DNA of 20,993 bases from Phallusia fumigata (lineage: Eukaryota > Chordata > Ascidiacea > Phlebobranchia > Ascidiidae). This document shows positions 10,492 through 19,395 of this stretch, one piece after another. Positions within the stretch are counted from its first letter, which is position 1. Each line of letters opens with the position of its first letter. Under the pieces are notes generated by a model. It ran no database searches. It saw only the letters and a program-made list of their open reading frames with translations, and was not told the DNA's origin. The stretch is from assembly GCA_008931825.1 (NCBI GenBank), contig QXVZ01018638.1, positions 1 to 20,993 of the forward strand. Direction: 5' to 3'. The position numbers were made by a program, and so were the translations under genes.

Positions 10492-12766
10492 TGCCCTACA
10501 TTACCAGTTGACTTTCGCAGATTCTGATAATCAAGGTTTGGTTAACAGCCAGTGCCAAATAAGTCAAACAGTGTTACTGCACACAAAACATACACGGCAG
10601 TGTAAGTGTAACCAACGTAGAATTTTGAGGTGCACAACTGAACTGCAGAGCAACACCAGACCACCTAAAATAGTCACGGTTGAGTAATTTTCCAATCCAT
10701 CGTGCAATTGTTGACGAAACGTTTACACTAAATCCTCAAAAACTGCCAAACAAGGTTGTTGTTTATTTGATTGGATTTAGAGCATTATTTGTTTTCGTTC
10801 AATTTGTGGTCGGCATACGCCGTTGATACTAAGTACATGCTGCCTACAAGTTTTTGGATGATCAGAATAAACTTTGGTCTGTCAAACCACAGCACATGAT
10901 ATTGGAGATATGGCCATTGCATCTTAAAAGCAAGTTGCTCCATACCGCCGATTTTAACGTCACAAACGGCATCAAATGGTTTGACTTGCCAAAAGCGATT
11001 AGATTAGTCTTGCTTGCAAGGTTTGCGTTAGTTCTTAAAAAACAAGGTCCAAACCAAACAGGTGTAACGTCTCTTGCCAATGGTGACGAGAAGGTAGCGT
11101 TAGTGAAAACATGGACATAGGTGTAGCCGAGGGGACTTTTTGCCCCCCATTTTCAAGTTACAGATTCCTAATTTCAATTATCGCTAGAAAAAAACTTGTA
11201 CTTTTACTTTTCTACCATATGGGGATGTACACTACCATATGGGAAGTTTTCAACACCAAGATTGCTGCGAACTGACAAGCTGTTGTCTTAAATGTTACGC
11301 TAGCTGATAGTTATTGGAGCAGATATTCCTGCTTGTCTTTGGCAGGTGGCAATTCCCCTGGCCAGGAAATAAAATTGCTCACTGATGTGCCCGTCCGGAT
11401 CCTCCGAAAGTCGACATCTACTTTTCATACATTTTTTTGTATCTGTGCATCTTTTGTTTGTTATTTAAAAAAAAAAGAAAATATTCCTTAGAAAATTTAG
11501 TACACTGTAGTATATTATACTACTCTAATTTCTCTAACACGACAATAGTCCATTATGTGCACTACTGTTTAAGTAATTGCCCTGCAACCTTCCTTCTGGC
11601 GCTTAAAACAATCCGGCAGGGCTTCTTTTCTTGTCGAACCCCACACTCTTTTACCTAACACGGGTGGTTAGTCTTAGCCCCTCCCCCTCACTGACTGGTT
11701 CCACAAACGTCCTCCCCCCCTCAGTCTTGATTCCCTTTTGCGCCAAACTCACCCTCGCGCTTCATAACGTGATAACGTTGCGCAGCTATTTCCGGCTTGG
11801 TGATTGTTTTAGTGCAAGTGTGTCGCTATGATTTCTTTCACCAAGCGAAATAAACTCAACTCAACACTATTAAAATTAAATAAAAAATATATTCCTAGCA
11901 ATATTAGGCGCTCGTCGATGTAGCATACTCTGTTACACCTAAAACATTGCCATTGCAAGTTTGACACACCATGAATAGATAGTTTAACTTCTGTTAAAGT
12001 TTTTTATTTGTTACATTTTAGTCAAAAAGAATATGTTTAAGTTTCAGTGCACTAAAAGAAAAAAGATTTTTCACTATGCCACACTGAGTTTAACCTTTGC
12101 ATGACAACAAAAATAATTCAAGAATAATGAATTCATTTTTCAAGATAAACATAAAAGAGTATGTTTTACTACTTTTAAAACATAGAAAGTTTGTGAAAAT
12201 TAGCACCAAGGCCCCCAAAAAATTTATGCATGGAATACTGTGTGGCCCTATTTTTTCAATATTCTGTCAAGGAGGCAATAAACAAATCTTCCCTCCAAGA
12301 TACTTCAAGTAACCTGTTTGTTCAAACAGAGCCTTTCAAACCAAATTAATATTCAAGAAAACTATAAAAAATCACTTAATTACATTTTGAAGAAACAGAC
12401 CACAGTGACCATTTTTTAACTGTTAAGAATTCACAGGTTATGAAACATGGAACAATGCTTTTTTCCTTACTTAGAAAAGCTCCTAACATGTGTTTTGATC
12501 GCAATTAGCAACAAGTTACAACTAACCAGGGTAATGAAAGCTTGTGTCATGGATAATAGAGAAATATCAATTGTGTTTTTCTGGGCTGACACAAAGTTAC
12601 CAATGTAAGAAAAATATTAACACAATAATATGTACAATAAAAAAGTTGCTAAACTTGCTATGCATAAACATTAGAAAAGGCACAAATAAAGTAGCGAATG
12701 CTTAACAAACAGCTTTAAGGCATATTAGTAAGCAATAAAATCTATTAATAAAATATTTAAGATTGT
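10492..12766. other. Intergenic: no recognised gene; mixed repeat-like DNA
   Basis: The left part is upstream of the minus-strand C6orf120 gene and should hold its promoter, but I see no clear TATA box. A plus frame without stops runs 10833-11120, has no good start and is not recognised. CTACCATATGGG occurs twice, at 11212-11223 and 11232-11243. The stretch 11580-11880 is richer in C and ends in a short AACTC repeat (see separate entry). From about 11900 to 12766 the sequence is very AT-rich and probably includes the long 3' UTR of the minus-strand PH gene. A minus-strand AATAAA (12003-12008) is a candidate end for it. Confidence 0.4.
11580..11880 (+). mobile_element. Possible 3' tail of a non-LTR retrotransposon
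   Basis: This C-rich segment differs in composition from its AT-rich surroundings. It has runs such as CCCCTCCCCCTC and CCTCCCCCCCTC and ends GCGAAATAAACTCAACTCAAC. A short tandem pentamer after an AATAAA is typical of LINE 3' ends. No reverse-transcriptase coding sequence is present in the window, so at most this is a truncated tail. This is a composition-based inference only. Confidence 0.25.
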
Positions 12767-13489
12767 TCACTGCACAATACAGAGGCTGGAGTTGCCAGTG
12801 TCAGAAGCACCAACTTTGGCAAAACAAATTGCTTGCATCCACATCTGTTCTTCAGTTTGATCTGGAGCTTGGATAAGATAATCCCTGTTACTTTTAGGTG
12901 GTCTTAAACGAAAAACATACTTCATTCCTTTAACTTTACACTCTTCAATTACAGTTCCATGTAATGGTATTGGCTTGAAAGGCCCCTGTAAGACATCAAA
13001 GCATATCATTTAATTCCCTATTTGATAAATCTATGAAGCATTTTCGAAACACAGAACTATTGTATGAATGAAGTCATGTTGATGGGTGTGATGATTTTGG
13101 GGGGTTGTTTTCAGCCTTCAAAGTGTACCCACAAACTGTTTATTGGCATGGCACACATCATAATTTTACATTAGAAGTTAAACTAAACGTGTAAATACAT
13201 GTTTAATTAAAAGCTTAAGGTTTTACAGAGGTGAAAAATAACACAACAGTATAAAGGAGTTTACTCAAACATTAAACACATCATTATTTTATTTTCACAG
13301 TAACTTAATCAGTCAACTTAGTTTTACAGTAAAAATTTAAAACGTATGACCAACCTGTTCACTATCTCCATATAAAAGCTGGGAAGCACGCAGTGTAAAC
13401 CAAACTCTTTTCCACTTTTTACTGTATTTACATTGTTTTGTGAGCCAGCCAGATTTTGTAATATCAATGTCACTTACATTAAATGACAT
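12767..13489 (-). CDS. Small PH-domain protein, two exons
   Basis: Exon 1 runs 13489-13355 and exon 2 12985-12767 (TGA at 12767), joined in phase 0 across a 369-bp intron with a TTACAG acceptor. The joined protein is about 117 aa and is essentially one pleckstrin homology domain. The first strands read ITKSGWLTKQCKYSKKWKRV and then WFTLRASQLLYGD. Exon 2 gives the later strands (IPLHGTVIEECKV, YVFRLRPP, DYLIQAPDQTEEQ) and the C-terminal helix QMWMQAICFAKV with the near-invariant Trp. The basic KYSKKWKR loop between strands 1 and 2 is where many PH domains bind phosphoinositides. I do not recognise the exact orthologue. The frame also extends upstream to another Met at 13561, which would add 24 partly hydrophobic residues; I prefer 13489 because MSFNVSDIDITKSGWL begins just before the domain. 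The donor (GTTGGT) is weak, and extra exons cannot be excluded. Confidence 0.75.
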
Positions 13490-13561
13490 GCTTAAAACCA
13501 ACGTGATTGTAAACAAAAGTGGCAAGTTGTTAGAAGTAGCACACTTTGCACATAACGACAA

Positions 13562-14185
13562 TTAAATTGTTTTTATCCGTGTATACTGATGAATGTAATA
13601 ACAAACAGGCTTAACTAAAAAGCTTAACATAAGGATACTGTGCGAAAATGCATTTTTTGGATTCATTCATGCGCAAAGTATCGAATGACAGGTCAGAAAA
13701 AAGATTGCAGTTTCGGTCACCACTAAATTTAACTTGGTTAACGGGCTCAAATGAATTACTATTAATTCAAATTCGTTCGAAGTGCAACAAAAAAAGCATT
13801 TACACAATGTACTTTGCCTAAAAAGTATCTAGTGATAATAACAAATATTTTTTACGATCATCCGATCTTTTAGTCAGCTGATACGTGACGTAATGGTCAT
13901 AGGTTAAAAAATGCAAGCGCTTTTCTCAAACCTGTCAGGTTTAAATTTAGTGCTAAAAAAAGAGGAAATTTTTTTCTGGTTTTAGTGTCTGCCAACTTTG
14001 TACTTATAACGTGACAACGTCCAACCATTCATTAAAACTCTAAAAAGGTGAAAATTTTTACACCTGCAATTTTAATGTTCAAACTGATGTTCCTTTGTGT
14101 ATGTGGAGAAATCAGTCCTTAACTGCAAACTTTTTGCAAAATAACCTCTTTTCTTAAAAACAGTTTAGACCGCTATGGTTAAATA
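13562..14185. promoter_or_regulatory. Upstream region of the PH gene with E-box and CRE-like sites
   Basis: Between the PH gene and the repeats to its right there is no coding sequence. A cluster at 13875-13893 holds CAGCTG (an E-box) followed by TGACGTAA (an ATF/CREB-type half-palindrome), about 400 bases upstream of the PH start on the minus strand. Both are short motifs that can arise by chance, so a regulatory role is inference. Confidence 0.25.
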
Positions 14186-14250
14186 CAAAATTTCGGACCG
14201 TGTTACTTGCCTTAACCTAATCACGCTGGCATCTTAACCACTGCGATCTT
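14186..14250 (-). repeat. tRNA-like SINE head candidate
   Basis: On the minus strand GATCGCAGTGGTTAAGATG (14248-14230) resembles a pol III A-box region of the kind found in tRNA-derived SINEs. About 40 bases on, GGTCCGAAATTT is a poor B-box match. No clear SINE tail or target duplication was found, so this is a weak candidate. Confidence 0.2.
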
Positions 14251-14302
14251 ATCATCAAAAAAGAGGATGATTATGACGTACAAACTTGCACTTAAATTTA
14301 GT

Positions 14303-14310
14303 GTTAAGAG
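14303..14310. repeat. Left target-site duplication of the hAT-like MITE
   Basis: GTTAAGAG directly precedes the left terminal repeat and is identical to 14690-14697. Confidence 0.85.
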
Positions 14311-14689
14311 CAGGGAGTCGAACCGGAACTGAACCCGAACCCGCGAACCGGTTTGAGCGGCCTATTTCGTCAAACCTGAACCGAACCCGAACCGTAAATT
14401 TCATTTTCTTGAAAACCCGAACCGGAGCTGAACCCTATATTTCGTTTGGCATTGAACCTGAACCGGAACCGAACCAGTAAAAATGAAGACTCATTTTTCT
14501 AAAAGGGTATTAAAACCGGTTCAAAAACCGCAAACTGGTTCGGACCGGTTAATTTGCCCGAACCGGAACTGAACCCGAACCGGAAAATATTTTTTTCGTA
14601 AAACCTGAACCGAACCCGAACCTCTAAAAACAATAAATAGCGAACCCGAACCGAACCTGAACCCATATAACAAGCGGTTCGACTCCCTG
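14311..14689. mobile_element. hAT-like MITE with GAACCGAACCC interior, 379 bp
   Basis: The element starts CAGGGAGTCGAACCG and ends CGGTTCGACTCCCTG, a perfect 15-bp terminal inverted repeat. It is flanked by a perfect 8-bp direct repeat, GTTAAGAG, at 14303-14310 and 14690-14697. An 8-bp target duplication with CAGGG-type termini is the hallmark of the hAT superfamily. The interior is built from many degenerate GAACCGAACCCG units on the left and GGTTCGGACCGGTT on the right, with no transposase. It is therefore a non-autonomous copy that would need a hAT transposase in trans. The apparent 64-residue frame over 14286-14480, rich in RTGTEPEP repeats, is a by-product of the repeat. Confidence 0.85.
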
Positions 14690-14697
14690 GTTAAGAG
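14690..14697. repeat. Right target-site duplication of the hAT-like MITE
   Basis: GTTAAGAG directly follows the right terminal repeat and is identical to 14303-14310. The uninterrupted 8-bp match suggests a fairly recent insertion. Confidence 0.85.
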
Positions 14698-14839
14698 TCC
14701 TGGCAGCGATAAAATATCTTTTGTTGTAACAATTGGTATTGGGTAGTAAAAAATATTACGGGTTTTAAAAGACTAAAAAGTGGTGGTATAAGGGCAATAT
14801 TTTAGTTTGAAATTCGAAAACACTGACACCTAGTGAAAA

Positions 14840-15023
14840 CCTTGTGTGCCGGCGGCAAGCAAACTGTGACGTCACCTTTTGCCAACTAGTTAGCGGCAGC
14901 GTATATGTCGTCCGCGGAAAAAGTTGAAATTGTACCCTGTGGCTGGCGTTCGTCCGTATAAACTCATCAGTTTTTAGCATTTTGTTGTTTTTTCTTTTTT
15001 CAAGATGCAAAAGTTAGTTAATG
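14840..15023 (+). promoter_or_regulatory. Promoter-like region upstream of the THAP relic
   Basis: This segment is more GC-rich than its surroundings (GCCGGCGGC, GTCCGCGG) and contains a full CRE palindrome TGACGTCA at 14867-14874, about 150 bases before the ATG at 15024. No canonical TATA box is obvious; CGTATAAAC at 14955-14963 is a weak candidate. Activity is inferred only from motif content and position. Confidence 0.35.
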
Positions 15024-16129
15024 ATGTTTGTCTGTGTCGTGTATGGTTGTAATTCACGAGAAAATGTAAAGTCCAGTGATATGACACGTTTTCAAATTCC
15101 CACGATTAGGCGAGTGCGATCTGTCTGAAGATGTTTGGGAAATGAAAAGGACCAACAAAATGCACTTTGTAGCCTGCATTTTTAGAAGGATAGTATCTGC
15201 AATTAACTACAGCATGAAATGGAATTCCAAATATAAGGTTGTGGTTCCCAACCGGGGAGGAATTTCAACTTCATAGTAAAGTTTTTCATGCTAAGTGTAG
15301 TATTTCTGTTGAAGTAGACCAATGGTTCCAAATTTTTTCATGTTGCCTTTTATCACTTCTTGTCTAGTACGGGAGGAATAGAAAGTTCCAAAATATGCAA
15401 AGCTAGGGACAGCAGTCAGGAAACAGCAGTAGCTGTTGAATGGTTAACTTGTTTCAAAGTGCTTAAGACTTATTTAAACTTAGTTTTTATTTATTGAACC
15501 AACTGTCACATGTTCTGAGTCAAAATACATTGTGTGTAAAAGTAAACTTTTTAACATTTGTTTAGAATGTTGAAGTGTAACAGTACCCACCATTAAAACA
15601 TTTGGATCACTTGTAACTGTGGAGCAACATTGTACAGGCATATTCTACCACAAAGTTATTAAAATGTTTCATTCTATTAATATCAGTGGAATAAGTCTTT
15701 AGACTTCCACCAACAATGCAACTCAGTTCTTGCAGCCTTTGGTATTTTAAACTTGGAAAGAAGTTGAAGAAATTGCAATTCAGATTAGCATTTGTTTTAG
15801 ATGAACTTTCTGGTGTAACGTGTAATATATACAGAGAAACTTAGGAATCTACGAAAGGGTGATTTAATACTTGGTATTGATGGAAGAGCTGATTCACCTG
15901 GTCACTGTGCAAAATTTGGTTCATACACAAAATGATGGATCTGGGAAACAATAAAATTATTGCTTTAAATCTTTTATTGGGGTTTTAGTGACTTCATCAA
16001 ATTAATTGCCCCAACTCCAGGCGATTGGAATTTAGAAATTTGGTAAAGCAACCAAACAAGTAGCAACAAATTGGCTAATTTAGGCCCTGTATAATTGAGA
16101 TTGCCAAACTATAAATGCCGTCAAAAACA
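15024..16129 (+). pseudogene. Broken THAP-domain / transposase-like gene, copy 1
   Basis: The ATG at 15024 opens MFVCVVYGCNSREN, a THAP zinc-finger start with its first Cys pair, followed by MTRFQIP. A TGA at 15126 breaks it. In the same frame beyond the stop, ALCSLHF supplies the second Cys-x2-His pair, but the usual conserved Trp is absent and the spacing is short. Further on, HKVIKMFHSINISGIS (about 15648) and, at 15855-15932, KGDLILGIDGRADSPGHCAK with FGSYTK match the GDGRxDSPGHxAKYGTYT core found in THAP-linked transposase-like proteins of invertebrates. A TGA at 15933 then interrupts it, and MMDLGNNKII continues in another frame. With several stops and frame changes this is a relic. Whether it was a transposon gene or a host gene derived from one is unknown. 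Confidence 0.7.
15208..16129. repeat. First copy of a ~0.9-kb duplicated segment
   Basis: It matches 16131-17035, beginning TACAGCATGAAATGGAATTC and ending near ATGCCGTCAAAAACA, immediately before the N at 16130. The two copies differ by scattered substitutions and short indels (922 against 905 bp), the level expected of two divergent haplotypes. Confidence 0.9.
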
Positions 16130-16130
16130 N

Positions 16131-17035
16131 TACAGCATGAAATGGAATTCCAAATATAAGGCTGTGGTTTCCAACCGGGGAGGAATTTCAACTTCATAGT
16201 AAAGTTTTTCATGCTAAATGTAGTATTTCTGTTGAAGTAGACCAGTGGTTCCAAATTTTTTAATGTTGCCTTTTATCACTTCTTGTCTAGTACGGGAGGA
16301 ATAAAAAGTTCCAAAATATGCAAAGCTAGGGACAGCAGTCAGGAAACAGCAGTAGCGGTTGAATGGTTAACTTGTTTCAAAGTGCTTAATACTTAATATT
16401 TGAACCAACTGTCACATGTTCTGAGTCAAAATACATTATGTGTAAAAGTAAACTTTTTAACATTTGTTTTGAATGTTGAAGTCTAACAGTACCCACCATT
16501 AAAACATTTGGATCACTTGTAACTATGGAGCAACATTGTACTGGCTCATTCTACCACAAAGTTGTTAAAATGTTTCATTCTATTAATATCAGTGGAATAA
16601 GTCTTCAGACTTCCACCAACCATGCAACTCAGTTCTTGCAGCCCTTGGTATTTTAAACTTGGAAAGAAGTTGAAGAAATTGCAATTCAGGTTAGCACTTG
16701 TTTAAGATGAATTTTCTGGTGTAACGTGTAATATATACAGAGAAACTTAGGAATCAACGAGAGGGTGATTTAATACTTGGTATTGATGGAAGAGCTTATT
16801 CACCTGGTCACTGTGCAAAATTTGGCACATACACAAAATGATGGATCTTGGAAACAATAAAATTATTGCTATAAACCTTTTGTTGGGGGTTTTAGTGACT
16901 TCATCAAATTAATTGCCCCAACTCAGGCGATTGGAATTTAGAAATTTGGTAAAGCAACCAAACAAGTAGCAACAAATTGGCTAAGTTAGGCCCTATAGAT
17001 TTGAGGTTGCCGAATTATAAATGCCGTCAGAAACA
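16131..17035 (+). pseudogene. Second copy of the transposase-like part of the THAP relic
   Basis: This copy starts exactly after the N at 16130, so it lacks the THAP finger. It repeats the conserved core near 16761-16840, but the DGRADSPGH motif here reads DGRAYSPGH (GAT changed to TAT), and the same TGA follows YTK. The shared stop shows the gene was already broken before the copies diverged. The copy is most simply the other haplotype or contig end rather than a second locus. Confidence 0.65.
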
Positions 17036-17153
17036 AAACACACAAGCCTATTTTTATTTAAATGGTTTTTCCGTCTTTAAAATGCCACCAGTTCATTTCT
17101 ATGTGCATACATATTGTCGTTTCCTTCCTCGTCTTAGTTATTTGCAGCAAGAA

Positions 17154-17183
17154 AATAATAATGATAATAATAATAATAATAAA
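17154..17183. repeat. (AAT)n microsatellite
   Basis: About ten AAT/ATA trinucleotide units with one ATG interruption near 17161. Confidence 0.85.
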
Positions 17184-17515
17184 TTAACACAACTGTATTA
17201 CAAGTTGTGGTGTGACACATGTAGTAATGTGTATTTGTGACACCTGACACATACACAACGGATAAAGCTAAAAAAATGCTTTTTCATCCTACTACGACTC
17301 TTTATTCAGGTGAAATATAAATTTATGAAAGCTCTTGTAGCATGTAAAAAAAACTAGTCACGCTTGAAAAAACTCGACCTATGCCCTATATTTTGAAAGT
17401 GACACTCTCGCGTGACGTTCTTCGCACGATAGTATGTTACAAAAGCCAACAGCAGGAAATTTTCAATCACACGATTTGTAACTGAGTGTAACTTTTATTT
17501 CGGGTCCATATTTGG

Positions 17516-17521
17516 TTTATT
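17516..17521 (-). terminator. Poly(A) signal of the GST gene
   Basis: AATAAA on the minus strand lies 42 bases after the GST stop. A second one at 17494-17499 is a possible alternative. Confidence 0.5.
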
Positions 17522-17562
17522 TGTTGCATAACATCAAATGTTGAAACATATCCATGACGCTT

Positions 17563-18609
17563 TTACATGGATGTTTTTGGTCGCTTTGCAATCCACGCCT
17601 TGATATTGGGTCGTTCGGCAATGTTGCATCGCAGCTTACTCAGTGTTGGGAATTGATCCATCGTCCCCGGTGCCATAGCATCTAGGGCATTGGCCAATTG
17701 CATCATTTGCATATCGACGTATGTGACAGACTGAAAATAAAAAAATCGCTGTAAAAACTTGCCTTAAAAGGTGTGATCGATGTGTCAGTCGTCGCTTGGT
17801 TCGTTTTTCTGACATTGTCCTTTTATGGCGTATATACTGCGCGGAGCTAAAAAGTAAACAGTACGCACCTTTCCGACGAGAAAGTCCGCTTTGCGCTCTT
17901 TGAATTTAGTCTCGATGACTGTCAATATTGGACAAATGCTTTCCAGTGCTTTGTCCATCAACTCTTTCTGAAATTTCATAATGTCGCGATAACGCAAACA
18001 ATCGGACAATGAGCGCTCGTGGTCGCTTTTATTGACACCTACCTTTTTGGTTGCGTCGCTTTCCATGAAAGGCATCTTGCTGAAGATGTCGGCAAAAGCT
18101 TCGGAAATCATATCGACGTATGCTTGTTCCACGCTACTTTCTCCGCAAAGTTTCAATTCGCGGCTAAGGAAACGCATAATTGCTCCGCTTTGTGCTATTT
18201 TATGCTTGCCATCCACGACCAAAACCGGCATTTGTCCGAACGGCATTTCTGCAGAAAATAAAGCACTGATTGTGTAAAGAGGTGCCGCATACGTGTAGAA
18301 AACGGGTTTTCTGTGCAAATGTGTAATTTAAGTGGCACAAATTTGTATACTGCACCATAAAAATTCATTTCGTACACAGGAACAGGCGAACGAACGTTCT
18401 TGAAACGTATTTAGTTGTTACAGTCAAGCTATTAACAAATAATGCCTATACCTCATGATATAGGTGAGTTACTTACCCTTTTTGCGATCCGGCCAATCTT
18501 TTCCCTCGATGCGAATGTCTTCATATTCGGTACCAGTTTCTGCGAACATGAAACGAAAGATCTCAGCCCGTCCCTGGATATTAAAGTATTGCAGCTTATA
18601 CGAATGCAT
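17563..18609 (-). CDS. Sigma-class glutathione S-transferase, four exons
   Basis: Exons on the minus strand: 18609-18477, 18248-18043, 17967-17869 and 17730-17563 (TAA at 17563), all with GT/AG ends and joining in phase to 201 aa, the usual sigma-GST length. The N-terminal thioredoxin-like domain has the catalytic Tyr8 in MHSYKLQYFNIQGRAEIFRF, the DWPDRKK segment, the cis-Pro of MPFGQMPVLVVDG and the glutathione-site QSGAIMRFLSREL. The C-terminal helical domain includes FLVGKSVTYVDM and ends ERPNIKAWIAKRP. Family members conjugate glutathione or isomerise prostaglandin H2 (HPGDS); which of these applies cannot be told. The intron 17968-18042 is 75 nt, a multiple of three without a stop, so reading through it would add 25 residues. 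The start is the Met just before SYKLQYF. Its upstream region is the sequence duplicated at 19290-20074. Confidence 0.93.
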
Positions 18610-19288
18610 TTTGCGTCCTGTCACCGACTCTAACCGACTGTTGCAACTGAGTTGTGAAGAGTGCGTCGTGTCGTTATCCTACTCCCCTTTTAAAACCTCG
18701 ATGCGGATGACTCGGCATAGACCGTTTTTCGCCGCATAAAGCCGCGTCATGGTTTCTGCTGTATTTTTCCACTACGAAGATCGCCATCTGGAAGATTCCA
18801 TTAGGTTTGTATGGTAAATAGTCCACGTTATCCTCCATTTTTCATATGTTAGGTTACGAGAAGGGTCACTTTAACAAACACAGTGCGAACTTTATATTTT
18901 TCCCCAGCATGCTTTTAAAAGTATGTGATAAAGTCGACCGTACGTCTTTGGAAGACCGTACGTGAAATAATACCTAAACTCTGGCTCTAGGAAATACGGG
19001 GAGGTAAATAAAATATGTTGTCATCTTGCAGTTTAAGTAATCTGTCTTCATTTTTATGGTTTCGGTTAACAAAAGACAAAGAAATATAGACCTGACACGC
19101 GAAATTGTCGTTCGCTGAGTGACTATCAGCAGTGGTGGACCGCGAAGCATTCCAAAATGTTATCATATAGATAAGTTGCCACAGTTCTGCTGAATGTTTT
19201 GATACAACGATAAACACCTCCAAGGTTTAACGTTATACCGCATGTCGTTTTTCTACAATACCTCGTAGTAGGCCCCCCAAAAACAAAG
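18504..19288. repeat. First copy of a 785-bp duplication covering GST exon 1 and promoter
   Basis: It starts inside GST exon 1 at CCTCGATGCGAATG, runs through the ATG, TATA-like box and upstream region, and ends CCCCCCAAAAACAAAG directly before the N at 19289. It looks identical to 19290-20074 with the same length. This copy is joined to the remainder of the gene. Confidence 0.93.
18688..18695 (-). promoter_or_regulatory. TATA-like box upstream of the GST
   Basis: TTTTAAAA followed by GGGGAG lies about 80 bases upstream of the GST ATG on the minus strand, a fitting distance for a short 5' UTR. The second copy of this region carries the same box at 19474-19481. The assignment is inferred from position and motif only. 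Confidence 0.3.
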
Positions 19289-19289
19289 N

Positions 19290-19395
19290 CCTCGATGCGA
19301 ATGTCTTCATATTCGGTACCAGTTTCTGCGAACATGAAACGAAAGATCTCAGCCCGTCCCTGGATATTAAAGTATTGCAGCTTATACGAATGCAT
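19290..19395 (-). pseudogene. Partial extra copy of GST exon 1
   Basis: It encodes the first 35 residues of the GST (Met at 19395, through EDIRIE), then stops at the N, lacking the GKDWPDRKK end of the exon and its donor site. It is not a second functional gene; see the flanking duplication. Confidence 0.85.

Noticed and set aside
14286-14480. 64-codon frame rich in RTGTEPEP-type repeats
   Set aside because: It is a translation of the GAACCGAACCC units inside the hAT-like MITE.
14311-14689. tRNA gene suggested by GGTTCGACTCCC at the right end
   Set aside because: No acceptor stem, A-box or cloverleaf; the sequence is the transposon terminal repeat, present at both ends in opposite orientation.
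18195-18377. Minus-strand frames reading upstream from GST exon 2 (MYEMNFYGAV..., MHRKPVFYTY...)
   Set aside because: They are intron sequence before the TTCTGCAG acceptor at 18249; the exon 1 to exon 2 junction in phase 1 gives the expected GST sequence.
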